Positions 17,013-26,556 of a stretch of DNA of 64,000 nt are shown here, one piece after another. Position 1 is the first letter of the stretch, and each line of letters begins with the position of its first letter. Both the position numbers and the translations under genes were made by a program. Source of the DNA: JAEVLT01 sp050496765 (lineage in GTDB: Bacteria; Bacillota; Bacilli; Bacillales; Cytobacillaceae); NCBI RefSeq assembly GCF_050496765.1, contig NZ_JBNWEO010000011.1:186001-250000 (forward strand), written 5' to 3'. The notes beneath the pieces were generated by a model that made no database searches, was not told the origin of the DNA, and was given only the letters and a program-made list of their open reading frames with translations.

Positions 17013-20000
17013 ATGAAACGTTTTAACAAAATTTTCTTAGTATTGATACTTCTTTTTAGTACTTTTGTCTTGCCGTTTGTACAAACAGCTAAAGCCTATG
17101 AAAAAACCTTTGATACAGTCGTTCTTCGTGGGAATGCTTCTACGTTGGATTGGTCATCGAATAATAATTCGTTAACATTTGATGAAGTGACTGGATTATG
17201 GCAGAGTCAGCCAATTAATCTTCAAGGCGGCAAAGAAATAGAGTATAAGTTTGTTATGAATGGCAACTGGATGAGCGGTGATAATCTTAAATTTACACCG
17301 CCGCAAACGGGTGATTATATTTTTGTTTTTCATCCCGACCAAGAAAGAAATGTCGATGTAAGAATTGATTTTTCCAAATTCACAGGGAAACTTACCTTAA
17401 ACGTCCACTTGCCCGCAAATACGCCTAATTGGGCTACACCAACAATTGGTTCAACGTTAAATGGATTTAATTATACTGTAACCCCGCTGACCAAGAATGC
17501 GGATGGAACTTGGACCGTAACCCTTGCTGGAAATGCAGGAGATGAAATTGAGTATTTATATTCTTTGGGGGACCAAAAGCTGGGAGAGAATTCTGCAACA
17601 AAACGAAAAGCCGTTTTCTCGGCTGACGGAAAGCTTTATGACGATACTGTTTCTGGATGGAAGTCTGTCCCAGTAGCAAAGGATGTTAACAACCATTACG
17701 CCTTTACACCAAAAATGCCTTCGAGCAATGATGATGTAAACGTAAATGTTACCGTTCAACATTACGGAAATGTTGACTCTGGTGCAATCTATTATTCCAC
17801 AGATGGAGTTTTTCCAAGTGGGCAAAGAGGAACAGCGACTGTTGGACATGTCGTAAAGCTGGAAAAGGATTCTGAAAGTACGTCAGGAGGGTTGACGACC
17901 ACTGTATTTAAAGGCACTATTCCAAAACAGCCGGATGGAACCGATGTCAAATACATAACGGATGTTTGGGACTCTCATGGTGTTGGTTCACAGTACGCAG
18001 ATTCCAATAGTTTAGACCCAAAAGGGGCTACTCCATTTGGGTATTATGTAGATCATTTTAAGACCCCTCAATGGGCAAAGGATGCCGTTATTTACCAGGT
18101 TTTTGTTGATCGTTTTAACAATGGGGATAAGAGCAATGATGATCCAACAAATGCAAGTTTACCATATGATGAACAGTTAAAAGGCTGGATGGGCGGTGAT
18201 TTGCAAGGGGTTTACGATAAGCTGGATTATATTAAAAGCTTAGGCGTGAACACAATCTGGATCTCACCTGTGTTTAAAGGCCCTTATTCCCACGGTTATC
18301 ATCCAGCTGATTACAAGGAAATTGATCAGCATTTTGGGGATAAGTCGATCATGAAAAAGGTGGTCGATGCAGCACATGCCAAAGGAATGAAGGTAGTTTA
18401 TGATTTTGTTGCAAACCACACTTCATCACAGCATCCATTCTTCCAAGATGCGAAAGCAAAAGGAGAAGGAAGCCCATATTATAACTGGTATACCTTTACA
18501 GACTGGCCCGATAAATATAAAACCTTTTATGGAATAACCGAGGTTCCGGAACTGAACAACGATAACCCGGAAGTAAGAAATTACATTCTGAATGATGTAG
18601 TGCCTTACTGGTTAAAAGATTTAGACTTTGATGGATTCCGTTTAGATTATGCAAAAGGTCCAAGTTATGGTTATTGGGCAGATTTTCGTCAGAAAGTAAA
18701 ACAATTAAAACCGAATGCGTATATTTTTGGAGAAGTTTGGGATACCCGGGAGAAAATCAATTCTTATGCCGGTGATTTAGATGGGGCTTTGGACTTTGGC
18801 ATGAATGATGCTCTTGTTAATACGTTTGCCAAAGATCAATCAATGGTGGATTTAAGCAACACAGTAAAAACAAATCTAGACACGTATCCTTCTGAATATG
18901 TCGTTTCATCATTTTTGGATAGCCATGACAAGCCGCGATTTATTTATGAAGCCGGCGGCGATGTGTCGAAGATGGAATTGGCTGTAGCAACGCAATTTAC
19001 ACTTCCGGATCCGCCGATTATTTACTATGGTGATGAAGTGGGCCTTTCCATGAGCAAAGATCCCTCTTCGGTTAAAGAATGGCAAGATCGCTATTATCGT
19101 GAAATGATGCCATGGGATCAGGCACATCAAAATATTGAACTTGAAAACTATTATAAAAAGATGATTGAACTGCGCAACTCAATTCCCGCCTTGCGAACAG
19201 GTTCATTCAAGTCTTTGATGGCGGATCAAAACCTATTTGCCTATGAAAGAGCAGATAAAGATGGTCAGTACCTCATCGTCGTTAACAAAGGAACCGATGA
19301 TCAGCAAATTGACGTTAATAAGTTGTATAACCAGTTAAAAATAACGGATGTAACGTTAAAAAGCCAATTAGATGATCAAATAATTCATAATGATGGGAAT
19401 GGGAATCTTTCCTTTACGAGCAAAGGAAAATCTTTCACTATTTTTAAAGTCAGCGGATCTTTAACATATAGTGATGTACCGCTAGACCGCAATAAAGTAT
19501 ATAGTGAAGTAGTATTGCGGGGATCAACGCCTTTGGCTTGGAGTGGAGCTGATCAAAAATTAACTTATGATAATCAGGAAAAGGTTTGGAAAAGTGAACC
19601 GATTTCTCTTGCAAAAGGCGAAAAAATTGAATTTAAGTATGTTACAGATGGTAAATGGATAGCAGATCCTAATCTATCATTTACTCCAGAAACAACAGAC
19701 AAGTATGTTTTTGTTTTTCATGCCCTGGATCAGCGCAAAGTTGATATTCGTCTCGCTCAGCAAAAAATAACGACAAAGGTAAAAATCCATTATCAGCCAA
19801 AAGCTGGTGACACAAAAAATTGGAACCTTTGGGTTTGGGGCGACGGTAAAGAAGGAAAAGTGTATTCATTTACCGATGAAGATCAATTTGGAAAAGTTGC
19901 AGAGGTTGAATTAGACGGTGACTTTAATAAGGTCGGTTTTATCGTTCGTACTGACAGTTGGGAAAAAGATGGCGGAGACCGGATCATTGATAATGTGTGG

Positions 20001-23000
20001 TATGGGAATGACGAGGTCTGGATTAAATCAGGAGATGATCAAGTATATACCAGCCCGCCTGATGGTGATTATCGAAATTTGCCAACCTATAATCAATTAG
20101 AAGTTACCTTTAACTACTATCGTTATGATTTGGATTATAAGGATTGGGATATTTGGGTTTGGACAGACAAAACAGACGGTCAGCCTCTAGACTTAACGAA
20201 TGAAACATCTTATGGCAAGCAAGGAACCATTAAATTATCCAATTTAAACGGCGCGACAAAAGTCGGCTTTATCGTTCGAAAAAAGGATTGGTCAAAGAAA
20301 GATATTGAGGAAAACCGTTTCATTACAAAATTTACGGCTGATGGCAAAGCAGAAGTGTGGCTTGCTCAAGGGCAGAAACGGATTTTTGATAATCCGGCAA
20401 AAGTAGATCGCACTCCTCGGATTGTGAAAGCGACTATTGATGAGTTAAATCAGATCACCTTTGAAACGAACTTCCCGTTTGCTTTATCTGACACTAATGC
20501 AGGTATTACACTTGATGGTGCAGAAATTGCAAAGGTTGAACCGATTGACGACGTAACCAATAGATTAACGAATAAAGTAATGATTACGACAAAAGATGAT
20601 CTTGACTTGGCAAAAGTATATAAAGTAAGCAAAGATGGTTTTGGAACGGCACCGGTCCAAATGGGAAAAGTGATCGGAAGCAAATCTTTTGAAGATCATT
20701 TCTATTATGATGGAAATGATTTGGGGAATACGTATACGAAAGAAAAAACAAGTTTCCGACTATGGGCACCAACTGCAAGTGAAGCAAAGCTAGTAACCTA
20801 CGAAAAGTGGGATTCGAAAACAGGTACAGAAGTACCAATGATCCACGGCGAAAAAGGAACCTGGACGGCAGAATTGACGGGGGATCAAAAGGGCTTGCTT
20901 TATACGTATAAAGTAAAAATTGGCGATACTTGGAATGAAGCGGTGGATCCATATGCTCGTGCTGCTACAGTGAATGGAGATAAGGGTGCTGTAGTTGATT
21001 TAAATGCCACCAATCCGGATGATTGGAATAATACGAAACCGTCATTTAAGAACCCGGAGGATGCAGTTATCTATGAAGCGCATATTCGTGATCTTACGAT
21101 TTCTCCGGAAAGCGGAGTAAGCAAACAATACAAAGGGAAGTTTCTTGGCGTTGCAGAAACGGGGACAAAAGGACCTAACGGAGTAAAAACAGGCTTGAGC
21201 TATATGAAAGATTTGGGAGTGACTCATGTTGAGTTGTTGCCGATGTTTGACTTCAATAGTGTAGACGAAACAAAACAGGATCAAGCGCAATACAATTGGG
21301 GATATGATCCTAAGAATTACAATGTTCCAGATGGATCTTATTCAACAGATCCTTATACCCCTACTGTAAGAATCAATGAAATGAAAAAAATGGTTCAATC
21401 ACTCCACGATAATAACATCCGTGTCATTATGGATGTGGTGTATAACCATATGTTTAATGCAGCTGAGTCGAATTTTCAAAAACTTGTGCCTGGCTATTAC
21501 TTCCGATACAATGCAGACGGAACACTGGCTAACGGAACAGGTGTTGGCAATGATATAGCATCTGAACACAAAATGATGCAGAAGTTTATCGTTGATTCGG
21601 TTACGTATTGGGCAAAAGAGTACCATATTGATGGTTTCCGTTTTGATTTAATGGGGATTCTCGATGTTGATACGATGAATCAGGTCCGCGCTGCTTTAGA
21701 CAAAATTGATCCTTCCATTATCGTTCTTGGTGAAGGATGGGATTTAAATACACCACTTGATGCAGCGTTAAAAGCCAATCAAAAGAATGCTGAAAAGATG
21801 CCAAAAATTGCTCATTTTAATGATAGTATTCGCGATGGGTTAAAAGGCAGTGTTTTTGACGAAAAGGATAAAGGGTTTGTGAACGGAAAACCAGGCATGG
21901 AAAATCAAATTAAAAAAGGTGTCGTTGGCGGAATTCAATACAGTAACGCCATTAAAACCTTTGCAACTGAACCTGACCAAACGATTACCTATGTTGAAGC
22001 TCATGATAATTTAACGCTATGGGATAAGTTGAAAAAGACTAATCCAAATGACAGCGATGCTATTCTTAAGCAAATGGATAAATTGGCAACATCCATTGTT
22101 TTAACATCTCAAGGAATCCCATTTATTCAAGCTGGTCAAGAATTTATGAGGACAAAAGGCGGAAACGATAACAGCTACAATGCTCCTGATTCCGTAAACC
22201 AGTTGGATTGGTCTCGGCAAAGTGAGTTTGCTGCTGAAGTAGATTATTTCAAAGGGTTAGTAAAAGTAAGAGAAAATCACCCTGCCTTTCGAATGACAAC
22301 AGCCGCTGACATTAAAGAGCACTTGAAATTTATCGAAGCACCAGCAAATTCCGTTGCATTTTATATTGACGGCAATGCAAACGGTGATTCTGCTAACAAG
22401 ATTGCTGTAGCCTATAATGCCAATCGGACTCCAATAACTGTGAAGTTGCCTGATAGTGGCAATTGGAAACTGATTGTGAATGGAATACAGGCCGGTACAG
22501 CAACGCTTGATACGATTAAGGGAGATACAATGACTGTTCCTGCATTAAGTACCTATGTTTTAACCTTAGACGATGATAAGAACAATAACGGTGATTCTAG
22601 TGAAAAACCTGGCAATACACCCAATCAAAATCAAGATAATCAACCAGGAGATACTACCAGTGACCAAGGCAGTCAACCAGGAGATCAACCCAATCAGTCT
22701 GAAAAACCAAAGACGACTGGAGATTCAGGGGCAATCAATAATGATCAAATCGGCAACAAAGCACCACTCCAAAGCAACACGCCGGTAATTATTACGCCAT
22801 CTATAAACAATGGAAATGCTGAGTTTAGTGAAGGTGAATTTAGAAAAGCTTTTGATAGAGCTAGCAGTACTGATAGCAGCCTTGTTTTTGATCTTGGCAA
22901 GAACTACTCGGTATCACTTGATTTAAGCAAAGAGGAAGTTCAAATGTTAAAAGAGAAAAATGTTCCGATTGTTATCCAAAATGACAATGTTCAAGCGATT

Positions 23001-23471
23001 GTCCCGTTAGGCATACTAACTAATGGCAAGTCCTTTACATTTAAACTAGATCGGAGAAAGGATATCGACAGTGCCAAAAGTCCAGTTTACAATTTTACAA
23101 TAGTAGTAGATGGTAAATCGATTCATCAATTTTCTGTACCTATTACATTGAATTTTGATGTGGATTTAAGCAAAGTAAAAGAACCTAAGAATCTTAAAGT
23201 CTTCTACTATAATGAAAATACAAAAGAATGGGATCTGGTTCCGGGCGCAGTATTTAATAATGGCAAGGTCACTGTCAATACTCCACATTTTAGTACATTT
23301 ACCGTATTTGAAGTTTCAGGAAATTCACAACATGTTCAAACAGCTAGTGCACCAAGTACTGAGTATGGGCTTCCAGACACCGGAACATCAATCTATAACT
23401 ATTTATTAGCAGGAATACTATTGGTTATCATCGGTGCCACATTATTGGTTTATAGAAGGAAAATGAGTTAA
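17013..23471 (+). CDS. Cell-wall-anchored amylopullulanase with two GH13 domains
   Basis: Giant extracellular starch enzyme, 2152 residues. Order: signal peptide (1 to about 29), X25-like beta module (about 32-115), starch-binding-like module (about 130-215), alpha-amylase-type GH13 with Asp545, Glu574 and Asp639, a second X25-like module (about 825-910), two CBM41-like modules (about 920-1020 and 1028-1120), CBM48-like module (from about 1223), pullulanase type I GH13 with YNWGYDP at 1427 and Asp1545, Glu1574, Asp1665, an Asn/Gln/Pro/Asp-rich linker (about 1855-1915), a beta domain, and the sortase motif LPDTG (2120-2124) with membrane helix and RRK tail. It should cut both alpha-1,4 and alpha-1,6 bonds at the cell surface and feed the maltodextrin importer. 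AGGGGG precedes the ATG. Confidence 0.95.
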   Translation: MKRFNKIFLVLILLFSTFVLPFVQTAKAYEKTFDTVVLRGNASTLDWSSNNNSLTFDEVTGLWQSQPINLQGGKEIEYKFVMNGNWMSGDNLKFTPPQTGDYIFVFHPDQERNVDVRIDFSKFTGKLTLNVHLPANTPNWATPTIGSTLNGFNYTVTPLTKNADGTWTVTLAGNAGDEIEYLYSLGDQKLGENSATKRKAVFSADGKLYDDTVSGWKSVPVAKDVNNHYAFTPKMPSSNDDVNVNVTVQHYGNVDSGAIYYSTDGVFPSGQRGTATVGHVVKLEKDSESTSGGLTTTVFKGTIPKQPDGTDVKYITDVWDSHGVGSQYADSNSLDPKGATPFGYYVDHFKTPQWAKDAVIYQVFVDRFNNGDKSNDDPTNASLPYDEQLKGWMGGDLQGVYDKLDYIKSLGVNTIWISPVFKGPYSHGYHPADYKEIDQHFGDKSIMKKVVDAAHAKGMKVVYDFVANHTSSQHPFFQDAKAKGEGSPYYNWYTFTDWPDKYKTFYGITEVPELNNDNPEVRNYILNDVVPYWLKDLDFDGFRLDYAKGPSYGYWADFRQKVKQLKPNAYIFGEVWDTREKINSYAGDLDGALDFGMNDALVNTFAKDQSMVDLSNTVKTNLDTYPSEYVVSSFLDSHDKPRFIYEAGGDVSKMELAVATQFTLPDPPIIYYGDEVGLSMSKDPSSVKEWQDRYYREMMPWDQAHQNIELENYYKKMIELRNSIPALRTGSFKSLMADQNLFAYERADKDGQYLIVVNKGTDDQQIDVNKLYNQLKITDVTLKSQLDDQIIHNDGNGNLSFTSKGKSFTIFKVSGSLTYSDVPLDRNKVYSEVVLRGSTPLAWSGADQKLTYDNQEKVWKSEPISLAKGEKIEFKYVTDGKWIADPNLSFTPETTDKYVFVFHALDQRKVDIRLAQQKITTKVKIHYQPKAGDTKNWNLWVWGDGKEGKVYSFTDEDQFGKVAEVELDGDFNKVGFIVRTDSWEKDGGDRIIDNVWYGNDEVWIKSGDDQVYTSPPDGDYRNLPTYNQLEVTFNYYRYDLDYKDWDIWVWTDKTDGQPLDLTNETSYGKQGTIKLSNLNGATKVGFIVRKKDWSKKDIEENRFITKFTADGKAEVWLAQGQKRIFDNPAKVDRTPRIVKATIDELNQITFETNFPFALSDTNAGITLDGAEIAKVEPIDDVTNRLTNKVMITTKDDLDLAKVYKVSKDGFGTAPVQMGKVIGSKSFEDHFYYDGNDLGNTYTKEKTSFRLWAPTASEAKLVTYEKWDSKTGTEVPMIHGEKGTWTAELTGDQKGLLYTYKVKIGDTWNEAVDPYARAATVNGDKGAVVDLNATNPDDWNNTKPSFKNPEDAVIYEAHIRDLTISPESGVSKQYKGKFLGVAETGTKGPNGVKTGLSYMKDLGVTHVELLPMFDFNSVDETKQDQAQYNWGYDPKNYNVPDGSYSTDPYTPTVRINEMKKMVQSLHDNNIRVIMDVVYNHMFNAAESNFQKLVPGYYFRYNADGTLANGTGVGNDIASEHKMMQKFIVDSVTYWAKEYHIDGFRFDLMGILDVDTMNQVRAALDKIDPSIIVLGEGWDLNTPLDAALKANQKNAEKMPKIAHFNDSIRDGLKGSVFDEKDKGFVNGKPGMENQIKKGVVGGIQYSNAIKTFATEPDQTITYVEAHDNLTLWDKLKKTNPNDSDAILKQMDKLATSIVLTSQGIPFIQAGQEFMRTKGGNDNSYNAPDSVNQLDWSRQSEFAAEVDYFKGLVKVRENHPAFRMTTAADIKEHLKFIEAPANSVAFYIDGNANGDSANKIAVAYNANRTPITVKLPDSGNWKLIVNGIQAGTATLDTIKGDTMTVPALSTYVLTLDDDKNNNGDSSEKPGNTPNQNQDNQPGDTTSDQGSQPGDQPNQSEKPKTTGDSGAINNDQIGNKAPLQSNTPVIITPSINNGNAEFSEGEFRKAFDRASSTDSSLVFDLGKNYSVSLDLSKEEVQMLKEKNVPIVIQNDNVQAIVPLGILTNGKSFTFKLDRRKDIDSAKSPVYNFTIVVDGKSIHQFSVPITLNFDVDLSKVKEPKNLKVFYYNENTKEWDLVPGAVFNNGKVTVNTPHFSTFTVFEVSGNSQHVQTASAPSTEYGLPDTGTSIYNYLLAGILLVIIGATLLVYRRKMS

Positions 23472-23524
23472 TCCACCATCGTATGCTATACTTTAGTTAC
23501 CATTTGATTTACTGTTTTCAGATT

Positions 23525-23560
23525 CCCTGCTCATTTATGAGTGGGGTTTTTTGTTTTTTT
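23525..23560 (+). terminator. Intrinsic terminator of the amylopullulanase gene
   Basis: CCCTGCTCAT/ATGAGTGGGG stem with two G-T pairs and a 2-nt loop core, then a long T run. Confidence 0.85.
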
Positions 23561-23563
23561 TGC

Positions 23564-23596
23564 ATAAAAAAACAAACTCTAGAAGTAGAGTCTGTT
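23564..23596 (-). terminator. Intrinsic terminator of the cold-shock gene
   Basis: AACAGACTCT/AGAGTTTGTT stem on the minus strand (23571-23596) followed by seven T. Confidence 0.85.
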
Positions 23597-23610
23597 TTTT
23601 GGTTTTTTTA

Positions 23611-23811
23611 TTAAGCTTTGCGAACGTTAGCTGCTTGTGGTCCGCGGTTTCCTTGCTCAACGTCAAAAGTCACTGATTGACCTTCATCTAATGTTTTGAA
23701 GCCTTCGCCTTGGATAGCTGAGAAATGAACGAATACGTCTTCTCCACCTTCACGTTCGATGAATCCAAATCCTTTTTCGCCATTGAACCATTTTACTTTA
23801 CCTTTTTCCAT
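23611..23811 (-). CDS. csp: Cold-shock protein (CspB/CspD type)
   Basis: Single OB-fold nucleic-acid chaperone of 66 residues with both RNA-binding motifs, KGFGFIE and DVFVHFSAI. ATG is preceded by GGGAGG at 7-8 nt. About 100 bp of leader lies upstream without an obvious gene, as expected for csp genes whose 5' UTR controls cold expression. It binds RNA or single-stranded DNA. Monocistronic, with its own terminator. Which csp paralog it is cannot be told from this window. Confidence 0.95.
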   Translation of the reverse strand: MEKGKVKWFNGEKGFGFIEREGGEDVFVHFSAIQGEGFKTLDEGQSVTFDVEQGNRGPQAANVRKA

Positions 23812-24062
23812 TTGTGTTGCCTCCCAGTGTGTCCATACACACAATGTAATACTATCCTTGCTCTCAGTGATTATCAAGACGAAATGCTCTACAAGTACTA
23901 TCCTATACACCGAACAAAAATAATTCTTTTAAATAATAACATTTTTTCAATACGTTTGCAAGGTTAGGAATGGTTTGGTACTCCTACATTTTACTATTAA
24001 TTTATTTTTAGTCGAAAAAACTGCGTTTATTCACCTGAACAAGGAGCCATGATTTCCATAAT

Positions 24063-24980
24063 TTACTTTTCAATCCCCCATTTTTGCATTTTTCGCAGTA
24101 AGGTTGCATGGCTTATTTGTAAGCGAGTGGCCGCTTTGCGAATGCTCCCTTCCATTTCAAGCGCTTGTCTGATTAACCGACTTTCGAACTCCCCCACCCG
24201 GGATTCCAATGATCCAACTGATACAGGGTTCGGCACGATATATTCTGGAAGATCAGCTGGCAGAATATCCTCTGCAGCGGTATTGACACAAAGCATTTCA
24301 ACCAAATTCCTAAGTTCTAAACTATTCCCAGGGAAGGGATAATTTTTTAAAATCTCTAACGTCTCATTTTTGAACCATTTCTTTATTTTGTATTCCTTGC
24401 AGAAAAAAAGTAGATAATGGTTGATTAATGGTAAGATTTCTTCCGGGCGAGCGCGCAAAGGAGGAACAGCAATAGAAGCAACGTTCAGGCGGTAATACAA
24501 ATCTTCCCGAAATTTCTTTTCCTTAACAAGTTGGATCAGTGGGGTAGTTGAGCTTGCGATAATCCGTATATTTAATTTTTTAGACCAGCTTCCCCCTCCC
24601 CTGTCATTTTCACGATCTTGCAAAAACTTAAGCAATTTGACTTGTACGATTGCACTTAGTTCCCCAACTTCATCAAGAAAGAGGGTTCCATGATCCGCTG
24701 CCTCTATTAAACCCGAGGCTCTCTTTCCAGTTGGGATTGCGATGCGCTCCGTTCCAAATAACTCCATGTCGCATTCACGTTCCATAATAGAACCACAGTT
24801 TATTTTGACAAACGGCATATTCGATCGATTGCTTAAACTATGGATTTTTTCCGCAATCATCTTCTTTCCTGAACCTATTTCACCTTCAATTAAAACAGTT
24901 GTTGGAAAATTGGCCAGCCGTTTGACCGTTTCAAACAACGCAATACTTAAAGGACTTTTTACAATATAAGGGATATTCAT
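24063..24980 (-). CDS. AAA+ / Fis-type transcription regulator lacking GAFTGA
   Basis: RpoN-activator-like AAA+ domain with Walker A GEIGSGKK (33-40), Walker B LFLDEV (100-105) and arginine finger region REDLYYRLN, then a Fis-type helix-turn-helix (about 260-305, IRKAATRLQISHATLLRKM). There is no N-terminal sensor domain. Where GAFTGA should sit (about 78-90) it reads ERIAIPTGKRASG, so sigma-54 contact is unlikely. The divergent operon has a sigma-A promoter. By analogy with TyrR, which also lacks GAFTGA and works with sigma-70, it may act as a conventional repressor or activator. GGTTCA boxes in the shared intergenic region are probable binding sites. 305 residues; AGGTGG precedes the ATG. 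Confidence 0.8.
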   Translation of the reverse strand: MNIPYIVKSPLSIALFETVKRLANFPTTVLIEGEIGSGKKMIAEKIHSLSNRSNMPFVKINCGSIMERECDMELFGTERIAIPTGKRASGLIEAADHGTLFLDEVGELSAIVQVKLLKFLQDRENDRGGGSWSKKLNIRIIASSTTPLIQLVKEKKFREDLYYRLNVASIAVPPLRARPEEILPLINHYLLFFCKEYKIKKWFKNETLEILKNYPFPGNSLELRNLVEMLCVNTAAEDILPADLPEYIVPNPVSVGSLESRVGEFESRLIRQALEMEGSIRKAATRLQISHATLLRKMQKWGIEK

Positions 24981-24997
24981 ACTCGTTCCACCTCACT

Positions 24998-25175
24998 ATC
25001 GGTTCATAATCAAAATATTCAATCAAAAATGAACCATTACCAATTCTGATAAAATAACACCTTTTCTCTCATTATGGTTCATTAATATACCATCGTCAAT
25101 CATTAAATAGAAAAATAGTTGAAAAAATTTAAAATTTACTGTATATTTCAATCAAAACTACTATATAGTGGTTCA
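24998..25175 (+). promoter_or_regulatory. Sigma-A promoter and GGTTCA boxes of the GS-like/amidase operon
   Basis: TTGAAA (25119-25124), 17 nt, TATATT (25142-25147) is a clear sigma-A promoter. Boxes: GGTTCA at 25001, AATGAACCAT at 25028-25037, its exact inverse ATGGTTCATT at 25074-25083, and GGTTCA at 25170. No -24/-12 sigma-54 element is seen. The boxes are candidate sites for the divergent regulator. Confidence 0.6.
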
Positions 25176-25198
25176 AAAATAAAAGGAGGGAGCAGACT

Positions 25199-26539
25199 TT
25201 GCTGGAATCCGATTGGCAGATTCATATCCAACAAATCGTTCGCGATCACCAAATCCATACCGTACGAATGTCGCTAAATGATAACTCTAATATCGCTCGA
25301 GCCCGGTATATTCCAGCGCAAAGATTCTTGGAGATAGGGACAAGTGGGAATATTTCCTTCCCATCAGTCCTTTTCTCAATGGATACCTCACAAAGTGTAC
25401 AAACAAAGGTTGGTTCTGGATTTCACGGAGGATTTCCAAGTTGGGAAATCCAGCCCGATTACTCGACATTTGGCCCACTCCCCTATAAACCGGGAATAGC
25501 ACGGCTGATTGGGGATCTTTACAACGGGGACGGCACACCCGTTGAAACAGCTCCACGCTATGTGTTAAAGCGGGTTCTTGAGGAATATAAAAAAGCTGGC
25601 TATCTAGTTTATGGAGCATTTGAGTACGAATTTTACGCATTTAAAGAAACCGAAAATGGGCTGGAACCGTCGTGGAAGGGTCTACACTGTTTTTCTGAAA
25701 CGAAACAATCTCAAGTAGAAGAAATTTTTGTGTCCTTGCTAAAAGGACTTGCTGAAATGGGAGCTGGTCCTGAAGTGGCCAATACAGAGTATGGTTCTGG
25801 GCAATTCGAAGTAACCCATTCTCCATTTTGGAATTTAGAAATTGCCGACATGGCTTTTTACTATCGAACCAGCATAAAAGAAATTCTTCATGATATAGAC
25901 TATAAAGCAACTTTCATGAGCAAACCCGTCAACGATATGAGCGGAAGCGGTGCACATATAAATTTATCCCTTCATGATGAAAATGCACAAAATTTATTTT
26001 CGGATCCATCTACACTGGATGGCTTGTCTGATTTGTGCCGCTGGTTTATCGGCGGACAGCAGCTGCATGCCCGAACCTTATGCGCACTCGTGAGTCCAAC
26101 TGTAAATAGTTACAAACGGCTTAAACCGTATTCTTTTGCCCCCTCAACAAACACTTGGGGATATGAACACCGCGGTGCCATGATCCGCATTCCTAAAAGC
26201 CGGGGAGTGAATACCCGGTTGGAACATCGACTGCCCGGGGCAGATACGAACCCCTATATCTCACTGGCGGCTATTTTAGCAGCGGGATTAGATGGGATTC
26301 GCAGAAAGATTGAACCGGCTCCCCCACTGCAAAATCAAGATGCCTATACATCTGACTTTGAACCGCTCCCATTCTCATTAGGGGAGGCTCTACACGATTT
26401 GAAAGAAGATACTTTTTTTAAAGAAATGCTTGGAGTTCCATTTTTGAATGACCATCTTACATTACGGCAGGCAGAATGGGATCGTTACAGATCGCATGTA
26501 ACCGATTGGGAAGTAAAGGAATACCTAGATATTTTCTAA
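25199..26539 (+). CDS. Glutamine-synthetase-like ligase (gamma-glutamyl-amine synthetase type)
   Basis: Glutamine synthetase fold: N-terminal beta-grasp domain (about 1-100), then the catalytic domain with ATP and metal motifs such as YGAFEYEFYAF, NTEYGSGQFEV, GSGAHINLSLHD and RLEHRLPGADTNPYISLAA. At 446 residues it belongs to the GlnA-like group that includes PuuA and the actinobacterial GlnA3/GlnA4 gamma-glutamyl-polyamine and ethanolamide synthetases; true nitrogen-assimilating GS is less likely given the catabolic neighbours. Start is TTG with AGGAGGG 8 nt upstream. The amidase and permease genes follow in the same operon. The glutamate-accepting amine is unknown. Confidence 0.8.
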   Translation: MLESDWQIHIQQIVRDHQIHTVRMSLNDNSNIARARYIPAQRFLEIGTSGNISFPSVLFSMDTSQSVQTKVGSGFHGGFPSWEIQPDYSTFGPLPYKPGIARLIGDLYNGDGTPVETAPRYVLKRVLEEYKKAGYLVYGAFEYEFYAFKETENGLEPSWKGLHCFSETKQSQVEEIFVSLLKGLAEMGAGPEVANTEYGSGQFEVTHSPFWNLEIADMAFYYRTSIKEILHDIDYKATFMSKPVNDMSGSGAHINLSLHDENAQNLFSDPSTLDGLSDLCRWFIGGQQLHARTLCALVSPTVNSYKRLKPYSFAPSTNTWGYEHRGAMIRIPKSRGVNTRLEHRLPGADTNPYISLAAILAAGLDGIRRKIEPAPPLQNQDAYTSDFEPLPFSLGEALHDLKEDTFFKEMLGVPFLNDHLTLRQAEWDRYRSHVTDWEVKEYLDIF

Positions 26540-26556
26540 ACACGAGGAGGATTATG

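Noticed and set aside
24981..25198. Sigma-54 promoter for the GS-like operon
   Set aside because: No TGGC-N-TTGC type -24/-12 pair seen, and a good sigma-A promoter is present.
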